Assembly: GCF_003387575.1 (NCBI RefSeq)
Contig: NZ_QUAB01000032.1
Location: forward strand, 1 to 36,988
Direction: 5' to 3'
Origin: Microbacterium bovistercoris
GTDB lineage: Bacteria; Actinomycetota; Actinomycetes; Actinomycetales; Microbacteriaceae
Length of the DNA: 36,988 bases
The position numbers were made by a program, and so were the translations under genes. Below are positions 1 through 5,808 of the stretch, in pieces. Below the pieces are notes generated by a model. That model searched no databases and was not told where the DNA came from. It saw only the letters and a program-made list of their open reading frames with translations. The first letter of the stretch is position 1, and each line of letters opens with the position of its first letter.

Positions 1-36
1 AGACGACATTGTCATAACAGCTATAACCAGGTAGCT

Positions 37-240
37 ATGAACGAGTACAACAAGACTGTGGTGTCGAGAATGCTGGGGACTGTTTCCGGGCTCGAGGTTC
101 AACACATCGAAAGCCATGAGCAGGTTGCTGAAGTCTTTGAAGACTCGGAGACTGGCAGACGGACGGTCAACCTCTTTGAGATCGACGTCCCGCTCGAAGT
201 AATTGAGTGGCTCCTCGCGGAGGCTCGCGCGAAACTATGA
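37..240 (+). CDS. Small hypothetical protein, first gene of a three-gene cassette
   Basis: A 67-residue acidic protein that I do not recognise. It has no signal peptide or membrane segment; the second half (NLFEIDVPLEVIEWLLAEA) looks like a strand followed by an amphipathic helix. The start is the ATG at 37, preceded by a TATAAC box at 22-27 and a weak AGG. Its TGA overlaps the ATG of the next small frame (ATGA at 237-240), so it is probably translationally coupled to the next two genes. The codon use is less GC-rich than the rest of the window, which fits horizontally acquired material. A role as a small immunity or accessory protein of a toxin cassette is inference only. Confidence 0.6.
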   Translation: MNEYNKTVVSRMLGTVSGLEVQHIESHEQVAEVFEDSETGRRTVNLFEIDVPLEVIEWLLAEARAKL

Positions 241-418
241 ATTCGCGACGCCTTCGCGAACGAAGTGATCTTTGGGTGCGTGGGTCAGAATTGAACGGCT
301 TGGGATACGACCGCACCGCAAGCCAGACGAGACCAATGGGCGACCCGGCGTCTATGGGATCGTGTTGAACCCAGATACCGGGATCATCTTCCATCGCCAA
401 TGGAGGGGGGCGCAATGA
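237..418 (+). pseudogene. Frameshifted small gene between two ATGA couplings (toxin-tail-like)
   Basis: The ATG at 237 overlaps the stop of the preceding gene and opens a frame reading MNSRRLRERSDLWVRGSELN onward, which runs to a TGA at 366. A second frame, open from 269, ends at the TGA at 416-418, overlapping the ATG of the next gene, and encodes a plausible tail (GVYGIVLNPDTGIIFHRQW). Joining the two by a -1 shift somewhere between 269 and 365 gives one gene of about 60 codons, coupled by ATGA at both ends. The two couplings are the main evidence that this is one gene. The tail resembles the end of secreted nuclease-type toxin domains, but I cannot name a family. It may be a broken gene, a sequencing error or, less likely, programmed frameshifting; no classical slippery heptamer is seen. 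Confidence 0.5.
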
Positions 419-717
419 GATACCTAGTGCTCTCTGCTGACTACATGGACCCGAACCTGCGGGACGACGAGTCCGGCTCTGAGTTCGACGTGGATGTTGT
501 CAATGAGGTGTCGCCGTCGCTCGCTGCTGACATCGTCGAATGGAATAACTCGTATCAGGCGGTCATCCCGATGGACTTGGCTGCTCGCGTCGCTGCTGCT
601 GATCTCATCGGTCAGCTTGACGGACGTGGTCTCGACTTGGCTGGGCGGATAGAGGAGGAGCTGCGGCCGGCGCGGGTCCACTACTACAGCGAGGGCCTTC
701 TGAAGTCGCTCCCATGA
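415..717 (+). CDS. Small acidic protein, immunity-protein-like
   Basis: A 100-residue soluble acidic protein. The start is set by a strong GGAGGGGGG at 402-410, five bases before the ATG at 415; an in-frame ATG at 400 lies upstream of that ribosome site and is rejected. Visible elements are an N-terminal strand (MRYLVLSADYM), a DDESGSEFDVD acidic stretch, the phrase VEWNNSYQAVIPMD and a C-terminal HYYSEGLLKSL. Small acidic proteins with this layout, downstream of and overlapping the end of a toxin frame, are typical of polymorphic-toxin immunity genes. Assignment to an immunity family is inference from size, charge and position; no domain was confirmed. It is the last gene of the cassette, and no long frame follows until 924. 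Confidence 0.6.
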   Translation: MRYLVLSADYMDPNLRDDESGSEFDVDVVNEVSPSLAADIVEWNNSYQAVIPMDLAARVAAADLIGQLDGRGLDLAGRIEEELRPARVHYYSEGLLKSLP

Positions 718-923
718 GGATCACTTGGTGACGCCCCGCCGCTGCACTGATGGCCGCGACCTCGATGACCCATCCGGAGAAGCGCGTTCGCGCGTTCGGC
801 TGGAGCGCGGCGGAGTCCCGCGCGCGATGGCGGCGCAGCCTCACTCAACCCGACGATGGGCGCGTAGTCCCTCACCTCGAAACGCATACGCTCACGCAAC
901 ATCCGATCGCGTGGAGTGGATGC

Positions 924-1355
924 ATGAGCACATCCCTCGGACCGCGCATCCTCGTCGCGCTTGCAGCCGTCGTCGCGGTCCTCGCACTCACTTTCTCGCC
1001 GCATTGGATCGTGGCGCCGGCACGAGGAGCCTTCATGCAGTTGGCGCACTTCTGGGCCGGCCCCGTCGTCGAGCCGATGAGCTTCCTGCAGGTGGAGGGC
1101 ACGCTCAACGCGCTGCTGTTCGTGCCGCTCGGCGCCGCACTCGCGCTGCTGCTCAGCCGGCGGTGGTGGATACTCGCCCCATTGATCGCCTTCGCGCTCT
1201 CATTCGGCGTCGAGCTGATGCAGAACCGCATACCCGGGCGCGTGCCGGACATGGACGATGTCCTCTGGAACACCGTCGGCGCGGTCGTCGGCGCAGCGCT
1301 GGCCGGCCTCATCCGTCTCCTCGGCGATGCCATGCGGCAGACCAGGCATCCGTAG
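924..1355 (+). CDS. VanZ-like membrane protein
   Basis: A 143-residue protein with about four hydrophobic segments (roughly residues 8-28, 45-63, 69-87 and 112-128). The motif FALSFGVELMQ, followed by RIPGRVPDMDDVLWNTVGAVVG, is the diagnostic E...Q and DxxDVxxNTxGxxxG signature of VanZ-like proteins. I chose the ATG at 924, with GGAGTGG just upstream; the open frame extends to 750, but those extra residues are polar, Arg-rich and unlike the family. The 206 bases between 717 and 924 show no supported gene. The family includes teicoplanin-resistance VanZ, but most actinobacterial members stand alone and have no known role; nothing here suggests a glycopeptide cluster. Confidence 0.8.
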   Translation: MSTSLGPRILVALAAVVAVLALTFSPHWIVAPARGAFMQLAHFWAGPVVEPMSFLQVEGTLNALLFVPLGAALALLLSRRWWILAPLIAFALSFGVELMQNRIPGRVPDMDDVLWNTVGAVVGAALAGLIRLLGDAMRQTRHP

Positions 1356-1364
1356 AGTCGTCCT

Positions 1365-1826
1365 GTGCCTGAGAACCCCGAGATCGACGCCTATTGGCGC
1401 GCTGTGCGCGCCGCGCACCCCGAATTGCCGGATGCCGCACCCGAGGCGTGGGGATTCGGCGCCACCCCCGAGCACGCCGACAGCCTGCTCGAACTCGTGC
1501 TCGCCGGCGTGAAGACCGGCACCGCCTCATCCCTCTGGGACTACGAGGCGACCGGCGATCCGCTTCCTCAGGAGGGTGACTGCAGCATCATCCTCGATGG
1601 CGCCGGCACTCCGCGGGCGGTCATCCAGACCACCTCGGTCCGGATCGTGCCGTTCGACCAGGTGGGTGCAGACCACGCGCGCGCCGAGGGCGAGGGCGAC
1701 CGCACTCTGCGGGCCTGGCGCGAGATCCATGAGCAGTACTGGCGCGAGAACTCCGAGAACCCGCGCGGCTACGAGCCGGACATGCCCGTCGTCTGCGAGC
1801 TGTTCCGGCTGGTGCATCCCAGCTGA
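1365..1826 (+). CDS. ASCH-domain protein
   Basis: A 153-residue soluble protein. The segment at residues 47-72 (VLAGVKTGTASSLWDYEATG, then DPLPQEGD) matches the K-T-GTAS...G..LP..GD pattern of ASCH domains, a beta-barrel fold related to PUA that binds RNA or nucleotides and in some members hydrolyses N4-acetylcytidine. The C-terminal half carries the typical R.WR..H..Y...E and VVCE.F pattern. The start is the GTG at 1365: a TAGAGT -10-like box at 1353-1358 sits six bases upstream, suggesting a leaderless message. The gene lies nine bases after the VanZ-like gene. The substrate is not known. Confidence 0.85.
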   Translation: MPENPEIDAYWRAVRAAHPELPDAAPEAWGFGATPEHADSLLELVLAGVKTGTASSLWDYEATGDPLPQEGDCSIILDGAGTPRAVIQTTSVRIVPFDQVGADHARAEGEGDRTLRAWREIHEQYWRENSENPRGYEPDMPVVCELFRLVHPS

Positions 1827-1947
1827 CGGGCCTCGCCTCCGGCCGCGGCATGTTCGCCGCTGTGCCCGCAGGGTCTACGCAACCCCACACGGCGGGCCGG
1901 AACCACTAACGTTCGAGACGACGACTTCAACCGACGAAAGGATCGTC

Positions 1948-2322
1948 ATGGACTTCTGGCTCTGGATCTGGATCTTCTTCGAGATCTTCATCTTCATCGC
2001 TCTGCTGATGGCGCTGTTCACGATCTTCGGAGACCTGTTCCGCGACCGGAAGCTCAACGGCTGGGCGAAGGCGGCGTGGGTGGTCTTCCTGATCCTGGTG
2101 CCGTGGCTCGCCGCCCTGGTCTACCTGATCGCCCGCGGGAACGGCATGGCCGAGCGCAGCGCCGCTCAGGCACGACAGGCGCAGGAGGCCACGGACGCCT
2201 ACATCCGCCAGGCCGCCGGCACCAGCCCGGCAGACGAGATCGCGAACGCCGCGAAGCTGCTCGAGGCGGGCACCATCACCACCGCGGAGTACGAGACGCT
2301 GAAGGCCAAGGCACTGGCCTGA
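1948..2322 (+). CDS. Membrane-anchored PLDc_N / SHOCT protein
   Basis: A 124-residue protein. Residues 3-30 and 42-63 are two transmembrane helices of the phospholipase D N-terminal type (PLDc_N), with the signature WVVFLILVPWLAALVYLIARG. After an Ala/Gln-rich linker (67-92), residues 96-123 form a SHOCT domain (EIANAAKLLEAGTITTAEYETLKAKAL), a short helical module found at protein C-termini and thought to aid oligomerisation. CGAAAGGA lies just before the ATG at 1948. The gene is monocistronic and followed by a clear terminator. Related actinobacterial proteins are usually annotated only as SHOCT-domain or cardiolipin-synthase N-terminal proteins; there is no catalytic HKD motif, so it is not an enzyme. 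Confidence 0.85.
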   Translation: MDFWLWIWIFFEIFIFIALLMALFTIFGDLFRDRKLNGWAKAAWVVFLILVPWLAALVYLIARGNGMAERSAAQARQAQEATDAYIRQAAGTSPADEIANAAKLLEAGTITTAEYETLKAKALA

Positions 2323-2330
2323 CCCATCCC

Positions 2331-2368
2331 GACCTGCCGCCGCCGGCATCCGACGGTGGCGGCAGGTC
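2331..2368 (+). terminator. Intrinsic terminator after the SHOCT gene
   Basis: An 11-bp perfect stem, GACCTGCCGCC at 2331-2341 pairing with GGCGGCAGGTC at 2358-2368, followed by TT. It begins nine bases after the stop codon of the SHOCT gene. Confidence 0.8.
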
Positions 2369-2663
2369 TTACGGGCACCCGATGAGGGATCGGAGTGACG
2401 ACCGATCTCGCGATCGTGCTCGTGCTGCTCGTCGCGGCTGGGACCATATTCGCGATCGGGCGGCCGCGGATGGACGTCGTCGCCGTCGTCATGATCGTGG
2501 CGCTGCCGCTGATGGTGGTGCTCATGGTCACCGGCATCGTGCCGAACGTGATCGCCGCCCTCATCGCCTGCCTGCTGATGGGGATCTTCCGCTGCGTCGA
2601 CATGCGCAGCGCCTACCGCGCCATCCACTGGCCGACGCTGCTGCTGATCGTCGGCATGCTGCC

Positions 2664-2687
2664 GTTCGCGTTCGCGTTCGCGTTCGC
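2664..2687 (+). repeat. Hexamer tandem repeat inside the permease remnant
   Basis: Four perfect copies of GTTCGC followed by the variant GTTGGC at 2688-2693. It encodes [10 protein letters not shown] where the family normally has a single FALA, so it looks like a slippage expansion in a gene no longer under selection. Confidence 0.85.
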
Positions 2688-2831
2688 GTTGGCGCTGCAG
2701 CGCACCGGCGGCTGCTACCGGTTCGCCGACTTCGTGAAGATCGGCACGCCGTTCACGCTGGTGACGCTTGTCGTCAGCGTGCTGCTCGTGCCCCTGCTGC
2801 TGCCGCTCGGACGACACGGCTGGGACGCTGT

Positions 2832-2860
2832 TTGCAACTGTATTAGTGTTGTAATACAGT
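2832..2860 (+). promoter_or_regulatory. Promoter and palindromic operator of the GntR-ABC operon
   Basis: TTGCAA at 2832-2837, a 17-bp spacer and TACAGT at 2855-2860 form a good promoter. It is overlaid by the perfect inverted repeat ACTGTATTA (2837-2845), spacer GTGTTG, TAATACAGT (2852-2860). The AT-rich palindrome stands out in this GC-rich DNA and has the form of YtrA-subfamily GntR operators, so autorepression is likely. The -10 box ends seven bases before the ATG at 2868 and no ribosome site is present, suggesting a leaderless transcript. Confidence 0.8.
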
Positions 2861-2867
2861 AAGACAC

Positions 2868-3257
2868 ATGCAGATCGACGAGTCCCGGCCCATCTGGGCG
2901 CAGCTGGTCGACGAATTCCGTCGACGCATCGCCGTGGGTGAGTGGATGCCCGGGGCCAAGGTGCCCTCGGTGCGCGAACTCGCCCTCGAGCTCGGCGTCA
3001 ACCCCAACACCGTGCAGAAGGCGCTCGGCGAGGTCGACCGGCTCGGTCTCACCACCACCGAGCGCACCGCCGGCCGCTTCGTCACCCGCGACGAGCACGC
3101 GGTCGCGGACGGGCGCGCAGCGCTCGCCGCATCCACCGCAGACGGATTCGTCGCCGCAGCCCGCGGCATGGGCATGACCCTCGCCGAGGCATCCGACCTG
3201 CTCGCCCGGCGCTGGACGCAGGGCGGCGCACCGCACGACAGAAAGGATGCGCGATGA
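2868..3257 (+). CDS. GntR-family regulator, YtrA subfamily
   Basis: A 129-residue regulator. Residues 1-75 are the GntR winged helix (PIWAQLVDEFRRRIAVGEW, then KVPSVRELALELGVNPNTVQ and a wing ending TAGRFVT). The C-terminus is short (about 45 residues), as in the YtrA subfamily, which lacks a large ligand domain. YtrA-type genes usually sit first in an operon with the ABC transporter they repress, and that is the arrangement here: the stop overlaps the ATG of the ATPase gene (ATGA at 3254-3257). The operator overlaps the promoter immediately upstream. In relatives the inducing signal is often cell-wall-active peptides or antibiotics; the signal for this one is unknown. Confidence 0.9.
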   Translation: MQIDESRPIWAQLVDEFRRRIAVGEWMPGAKVPSVRELALELGVNPNTVQKALGEVDRLGLTTTERTAGRFVTRDEHAVADGRAALAASTADGFVAAARGMGMTLAEASDLLARRWTQGGAPHDRKDAR

Positions 3258-3949
3258 ACGCCATCGAGATCACGGGCCTCAGCAAGGCCTACCGCGGACG
3301 CCCCGCGCTGCGCGGACTCGACCTCGCACTCGCCCCCGGGCAGATCGTGGGCCTGATGGGAGACAACGGCTCGGGCAAGACCACGCTGCTGAAGATCCTC
3401 GCCGGCGTGCTCGCCGACTGGGACGGTGACGTGCGCGTGGCCGGACATATTCCCGGACCGGAATCCAAGGCTGTGGTGTCGTTCCTCCCCGATGCCTCCT
3501 TCCTTCCCGACGCGCACAAGCCGGCCGATTCCATCGCCCAGTACGCCCGGTTCTTCGCGGACTTCGATCAGGCCAAGGCCCGCCAGATGATCGACTTCTT
3601 CGGGCTCCCCTGGGACCGCACGCTCAAGGAGATGTCCAAGGGGATGCGCGAGAAGCTGCAGATCTCACTGGCCATGTCGCGCCGCGCGAAGGTCTACCTG
3701 CTCGACGAGCCGATCTCCGGCGTCGACCCGGCCTCCCGCGACGTGATCCTGCGCGGCATCCTGTCGAACTTCGACGAGGACGCGCTCCTGCTCATCTCCA
3801 CGCATCTGATCCAGGACGTCGAGCAGATCGTGGACTCCGTCCTGTTCCTGCGCGAGGGCGCGGTGCTGCTGCAGGGCAGCGCCGACGACCTGCGCGCCGA
3901 GCACGGCGTCAGTCTCGACGCCCTCTTCCGAAAGGTGTACGCATCATGA
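3254..3949 (+). CDS. ABC transporter ATP-binding protein
   Basis: A 231-residue ABC ATPase of the exporter type. Walker A is GDNGSGKTT (36-44), the signature region is MSKGMREKLQIS (127-138, a degenerate LSGGQ as is common in this subfamily), Walker B is VYLLDEP (147-153), the D-loop follows (SGVDPASR), and the switch histidine is in STH (182-184). It starts in the ATGA overlap with the GntR gene and ends in another ATGA overlap with the permease gene, so the three are one operon. It should energise export or relocation of a substrate by the permease encoded next. Substrate unknown; resistance to a membrane-active compound is the usual guess for YtrA-controlled exporters. Confidence 0.9.
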   Translation: MNAIEITGLSKAYRGRPALRGLDLALAPGQIVGLMGDNGSGKTTLLKILAGVLADWDGDVRVAGHIPGPESKAVVSFLPDASFLPDAHKPADSIAQYARFFADFDQAKARQMIDFFGLPWDRTLKEMSKGMREKLQISLAMSRRAKVYLLDEPISGVDPASRDVILRGILSNFDEDALLLISTHLIQDVEQIVDSVLFLREGAVLLQGSADDLRAEHGVSLDALFRKVYAS

Positions 3950-4764
3950 TCGGCACGCTGTTCGCCCAGGAGGTCAGGGCCACGAAGAAGAGCCTGCTCG
4001 CCGCCACCGGAACGGTCGTGCTGGTGGCTGCCGTCTCGCTGGTCTTCGCCGCCCTGAACATCCCCGTGCTCGGCTCAATCGGCCTGTTCCTCGGGATCGC
4101 CGTATTCATCGTGCTGGTGCCCGTCATCCTCTGCCTGCTCGCGGAGAACTACTGGCGCACGATGTACGGGCGTGAGGGGTACTTCACCATGGTCATCCCG
4201 GTGCGCGGCCGTACGCTGTTCACCGCGAAGCTGGTCTACGGGCTGCTCATCTCGGTGGTCGCGCTGATCGTCACGGCGCTCGGCCTGCTGGGCGCCGCCT
4301 TCGCCTTCGCGCTGTCGCTGCACAAGGATCCGTGGACGTTCATCGGCGACGGCCTCGCCGACATCCAGCCGTGGATGGTGTGGCTCGGAGTGTCCACCAC
4401 CGTCCTGCAGGTCGCCTACCTCGTCGTCGCCGGCTCGGCTCTGATGACCATCGGCGCCGAGGGTCGCTTCAACCACCTCGGCTTCGGTGCGCCGGTCATC
4501 GGCGCGGTGGCGCTGTACCTCGTCATGCAGGTGGTCACGTTCATCGGCATCCTGTTCATCCCGCTCGGCATCCGCCTGACCGGACCGGATGCCGGTGAGC
4601 TGGTGCCCCAGGGCATGCTCGACGGCGTGATGGCCGCCATCGCCGATCCCGCCAGCCAGCCGGATGTGCTGGGCCTCGGCTTCGTCTTCACGACCATCGC
4701 CACGATGGTGCTGCTGGCCTGGTGGGGCGGTCGGTCGGTCGAGCGGCACACGTCCCTGCGCTGA
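3946..4764 (+). CDS. ABC transporter permease (ABC-2-like)
   Basis: A 272-residue membrane protein with six predicted helices (roughly 19-37, 42-64, 93-120, 143-165, 178-203 and 241-260). It has no signal peptide and no duplicated domain, and resembles the permeases paired with YtrB-like ATPases. The segment EGYFTMVIPVRGRTLFTAKL, with its P-R-L..K pattern, is typical of the coupling region of such permeases. It is the last gene of the GntR-ATPase-permease operon; its ATG overlaps the ATPase stop. A 12-bp hairpin terminator begins six bases after its stop codon. Confidence 0.85.
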   Translation: MIGTLFAQEVRATKKSLLAATGTVVLVAAVSLVFAALNIPVLGSIGLFLGIAVFIVLVPVILCLLAENYWRTMYGREGYFTMVIPVRGRTLFTAKLVYGLLISVVALIVTALGLLGAAFAFALSLHKDPWTFIGDGLADIQPWMVWLGVSTTVLQVAYLVVAGSALMTIGAEGRFNHLGFGAPVIGAVALYLVMQVVTFIGILFIPLGIRLTGPDAGELVPQGMLDGVMAAIADPASQPDVLGLGFVFTTIATMVLLAWWGGRSVERHTSLR

Positions 4765-4769
4765 GCGCA

Positions 4770-4801
4770 TTCTGAGCCGGCCCCGCAGCGCCGGCTCAGA
4801 A
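4770..4801. terminator. Bidirectional terminator hairpin
   Basis: A perfect 12-bp stem, TTCTGAGCCGGC (4770-4781) with GCCGGCTCAGAA (4790-4801), and an 8-base loop. It lies between the ABC permease gene on plus and the SLC13 fragment on minus and overlaps the stop codon of that fragment. Confidence 0.8.
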
Positions 4802-4900
4802 CGGCCAGATCAGCGGCACCACGAAGATCGCGGCGACGGCGAACAGCAGCAGGCACGGCAGGCCGAGCCGCTAGTAGTCGCCGAACCGGTAGCCGCCGGG
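4796..4900 (-). pseudogene. C-terminal scrap of a second SLC13-type permease
   Basis: On the minus strand this reads GGYRFGDY, stop (TAG at 4871-4873), RLGLPCLLLFAVAAIFVVPLIWPF, then TGA. The phrase GGYRFGDYWRLGLP followed by one hydrophobic helix is the usual C-terminal end of SLC13/DASS permeases, and the TAG probably replaces a Trp codon (TGG). Upstream on the same strand the similarity stops at once and the remaining frame is shifted, so only about 35 codons survive. It is a different copy from the remnant at 2395-2862: the two share only the YRF.DF/Y motif. Together they flank the GntR-ABC operon in inverted orientation. Confidence 0.6.
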
Positions 4901-5001
4901 TTCCTGCGAAGGTGGTGATCAGCGGGTCCACGGGGCGGAACCTTCCGGCGTGGGGTGTGTTGCCTGAACTCTACTCACGCCACGTGGTCCCCGAGCGACA
5001 T

Positions 5002-5031
5002 CGAGGGCCGGGAGATCTCTCCCGGCCCTCG
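5002..5031. terminator. Orphan strong hairpin
   Basis: CGAGGGCCGGGAGA (5002-5015) pairs perfectly with TCTCCCGGCCCTCG (5018-5031), a 14-bp stem with almost no loop. It has the look of a Microbacteriaceae terminator, but no gene ends next to it. The stretch 4901-5001 holds no gene that I can support. Confidence 0.55.
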
Positions 5032-5099
5032 GTGTGTCTGCGGTTGTGGTCGGGTCCCTCCCCCGGCTTCTTCCGCCTCCCTGATTCCCTGTGCTTCGC

Positions 5100-5205
5100 C
5101 ACCTTCCCCAGAAGGTGCCTCCCATCTCCCCAGAAGATGGGCCCGTTCCCCAGAAACGAGAGCGGGAATCGCCTACGATCTGCCCTGTGCCCCAGTCCCC
5201 ACTGG
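5100..5205. repeat. Series of small palindromes with a constant CCCCAG loop
   Basis: Three hairpins follow each other: CACCTT / CCCCAG / AAGGTG (5100-5117); CCCATCT / CCCCAGA / AGATGGG (5121-5141); CGTT / CCCCAGA / AACG (5144-5158). A fourth, CCAGT / CCCC / ACTGG, lies at 5192-5205. The stems differ in sequence but are each fully paired, whereas the loop is the same in the first three. On the minus strand the shared core is TTCTGGGGA. The 4901-5532 stretch contains no convincing gene; the open frames across it are by-products of these repeats. Confidence 0.75.
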
Positions 5206-5250
5206 ACCAGCCGAGAAGGTCGTGAATCCATGATGCCACCGATCTTGTGA

Positions 5251-5297
5251 TTTTGTCCCCCTTTTGGGGGACAAAAGTCCCCCAAAAGGGGGACAAA
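5251..5297. repeat. Four alternating GTCCCCC/GGGGGAC arms at 11-bp spacing
   Basis: Arms GTCCCCC (5255-5261), GGGGGAC (5266-5272), GTCCCCC (5277-5283) and GGGGGAC (5288-5294) are separated by TTTT, AAAA and AAAA. Any neighbouring pair can fold into a hairpin, and the arms repeat every 11 bp, about one helical turn. The outer arms extend to TTTTGTCCCCC / GGGGGACAAAA. The minus-strand core TTTTGGGGGA resembles the TTCTGGGGA core of the palindromes just upstream. Confidence 0.85.
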
Positions 5298-5532
5298 GGC
5301 TGTACGCTGTATCTGACGCACCCTCCGGTCGTCTTCGGCCCTCATCGCTCCCCCCGCGATGGGGGCCATCACTTTTCTGCGGCAGCACGCCGGTCAGAAG
5401 CCCGTCAAGACCCCGGATGCAACATTTTCGTCACCTTCGACAAGGGGATGTTCAGCCGTCCCCCGGCTCGGCTAGCGTTAGCTTCAGTCGGTGCAGCCCG
5501 CGTCGGCTTCGTAACAAGCAGAACGGCAGTAC
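5298..5532 (+). promoter_or_regulatory. Probable promoter and leader region of the cold-shock gene
   Basis: No gene is supported here. A long untranslated leader is usual for cold-shock mRNAs. TAGCGT and TAGCTT boxes within gctagcgttagc (about 5471-5482) could act as a -10, giving a leader of about 45 bases. No good ribosome site precedes the ATG at 5533. Which promoter is used cannot be decided from the sequence. Confidence 0.35.
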
Positions 5533-5739
5533 ATGAGCACCCAGGGCACAGTCAAGTGGTTCAACTCGGAGAAGGGCTTCGGCTTCATCTCCCCTGATGA
5601 GGGCGGCGCCGACGTCTTCGCGCACTATTCGGCGATCCAGTCTTCCGGCTACCGCACTCTCGAAGAGAATCAGCGGGTCGAGTTCGAGGTCGCGCAGGGT
5701 CCCAAGGGCCTGCAGGCAGAGAACATCCGTCCCCTCTGA
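5533..5739 (+). CDS. cspA: Cold-shock protein, CspA family
   Basis: A 68-residue single cold-shock domain of normal family length. RNP1 is KGFGFI (residues 14-19) and RNP2 is DVFAHY (27-32), the aromatic surface that binds single-stranded RNA and DNA. The N-terminus [15 protein letters not shown] is near consensus. These proteins act as RNA chaperones in the cytoplasm, and many actinobacterial copies are made constitutively. It stands alone between a long palindrome-rich leader and a strong terminator. The paralogue class (constitutive or cold-induced) cannot be told. Confidence 0.97.
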   Translation: MSTQGTVKWFNSEKGFGFISPDEGGADVFAHYSAIQSSGYRTLEENQRVEFEVAQGPKGLQAENIRPL

Positions 5740-5749
5740 GGCGGAAGCG

Positions 5750-5791
5750 AAGAACCCCGCCGGCAGCTGTTCGCAGCGCGGCGGGGTTCTT
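5750..5791. terminator. Bidirectional terminator between cspA and the actin-like gene
   Basis: AAGAACCCCGCCG (5750-5762) pairs with CGGCGGGGTTCTT (5779-5791), a 13-bp perfect stem. T-runs lie on both sides, so it can end transcripts from cspA on plus and from the ATPase gene (stop at 5809) on minus. Confidence 0.9.
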
Positions 5792-5808
5792 GCGTATCCG
5801 GGTGCGGA

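Larger units (their letters stand above)
2395..2862 (+). pseudogene. Internally deleted SLC13/DASS-type permease remnant
   Basis: The frame encodes 155 residues, against about 550-610 for SLC13/CitT-type permeases with central TrkA_C domains. Three segments read like separated parts of one such protein. Residues 1-38 ([30 protein letters not shown]) are its N-terminus; residues 40-105 ([40 protein letters not shown]) are the start of the second half; residues 107-138 ([19 protein letters not shown]) are the C-terminus. The joins near 2510 and 2713 are in frame. The last 16 residues run into the operator of the next gene and look unnatural. A transporter this small, lacking the re-entrant ion-binding loops, should not function. 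The family call is from recognised sequence phrases. Confidence 0.7.

Noticed and set aside
924..1355. Glycopeptide resistance suggested by the VanZ-like gene
   Set aside because: No VanA/H/X or sensor-kinase genes are near; VanZ-like proteins are common outside resistance clusters.
4919..5296. A 125-codon minus-strand frame with three FWG motifs
   Set aside because: The FWGT phrases are just the TTCTGGGGA/TTTTGGGGGA repeat cores read in frame; no ribosome site and no conserved domain.
5251..5297. CRISPR-like array
   Set aside because: The units are 7-bp alternating arms with constant 4-base spacers; there are no unique spacers and no cas genes.
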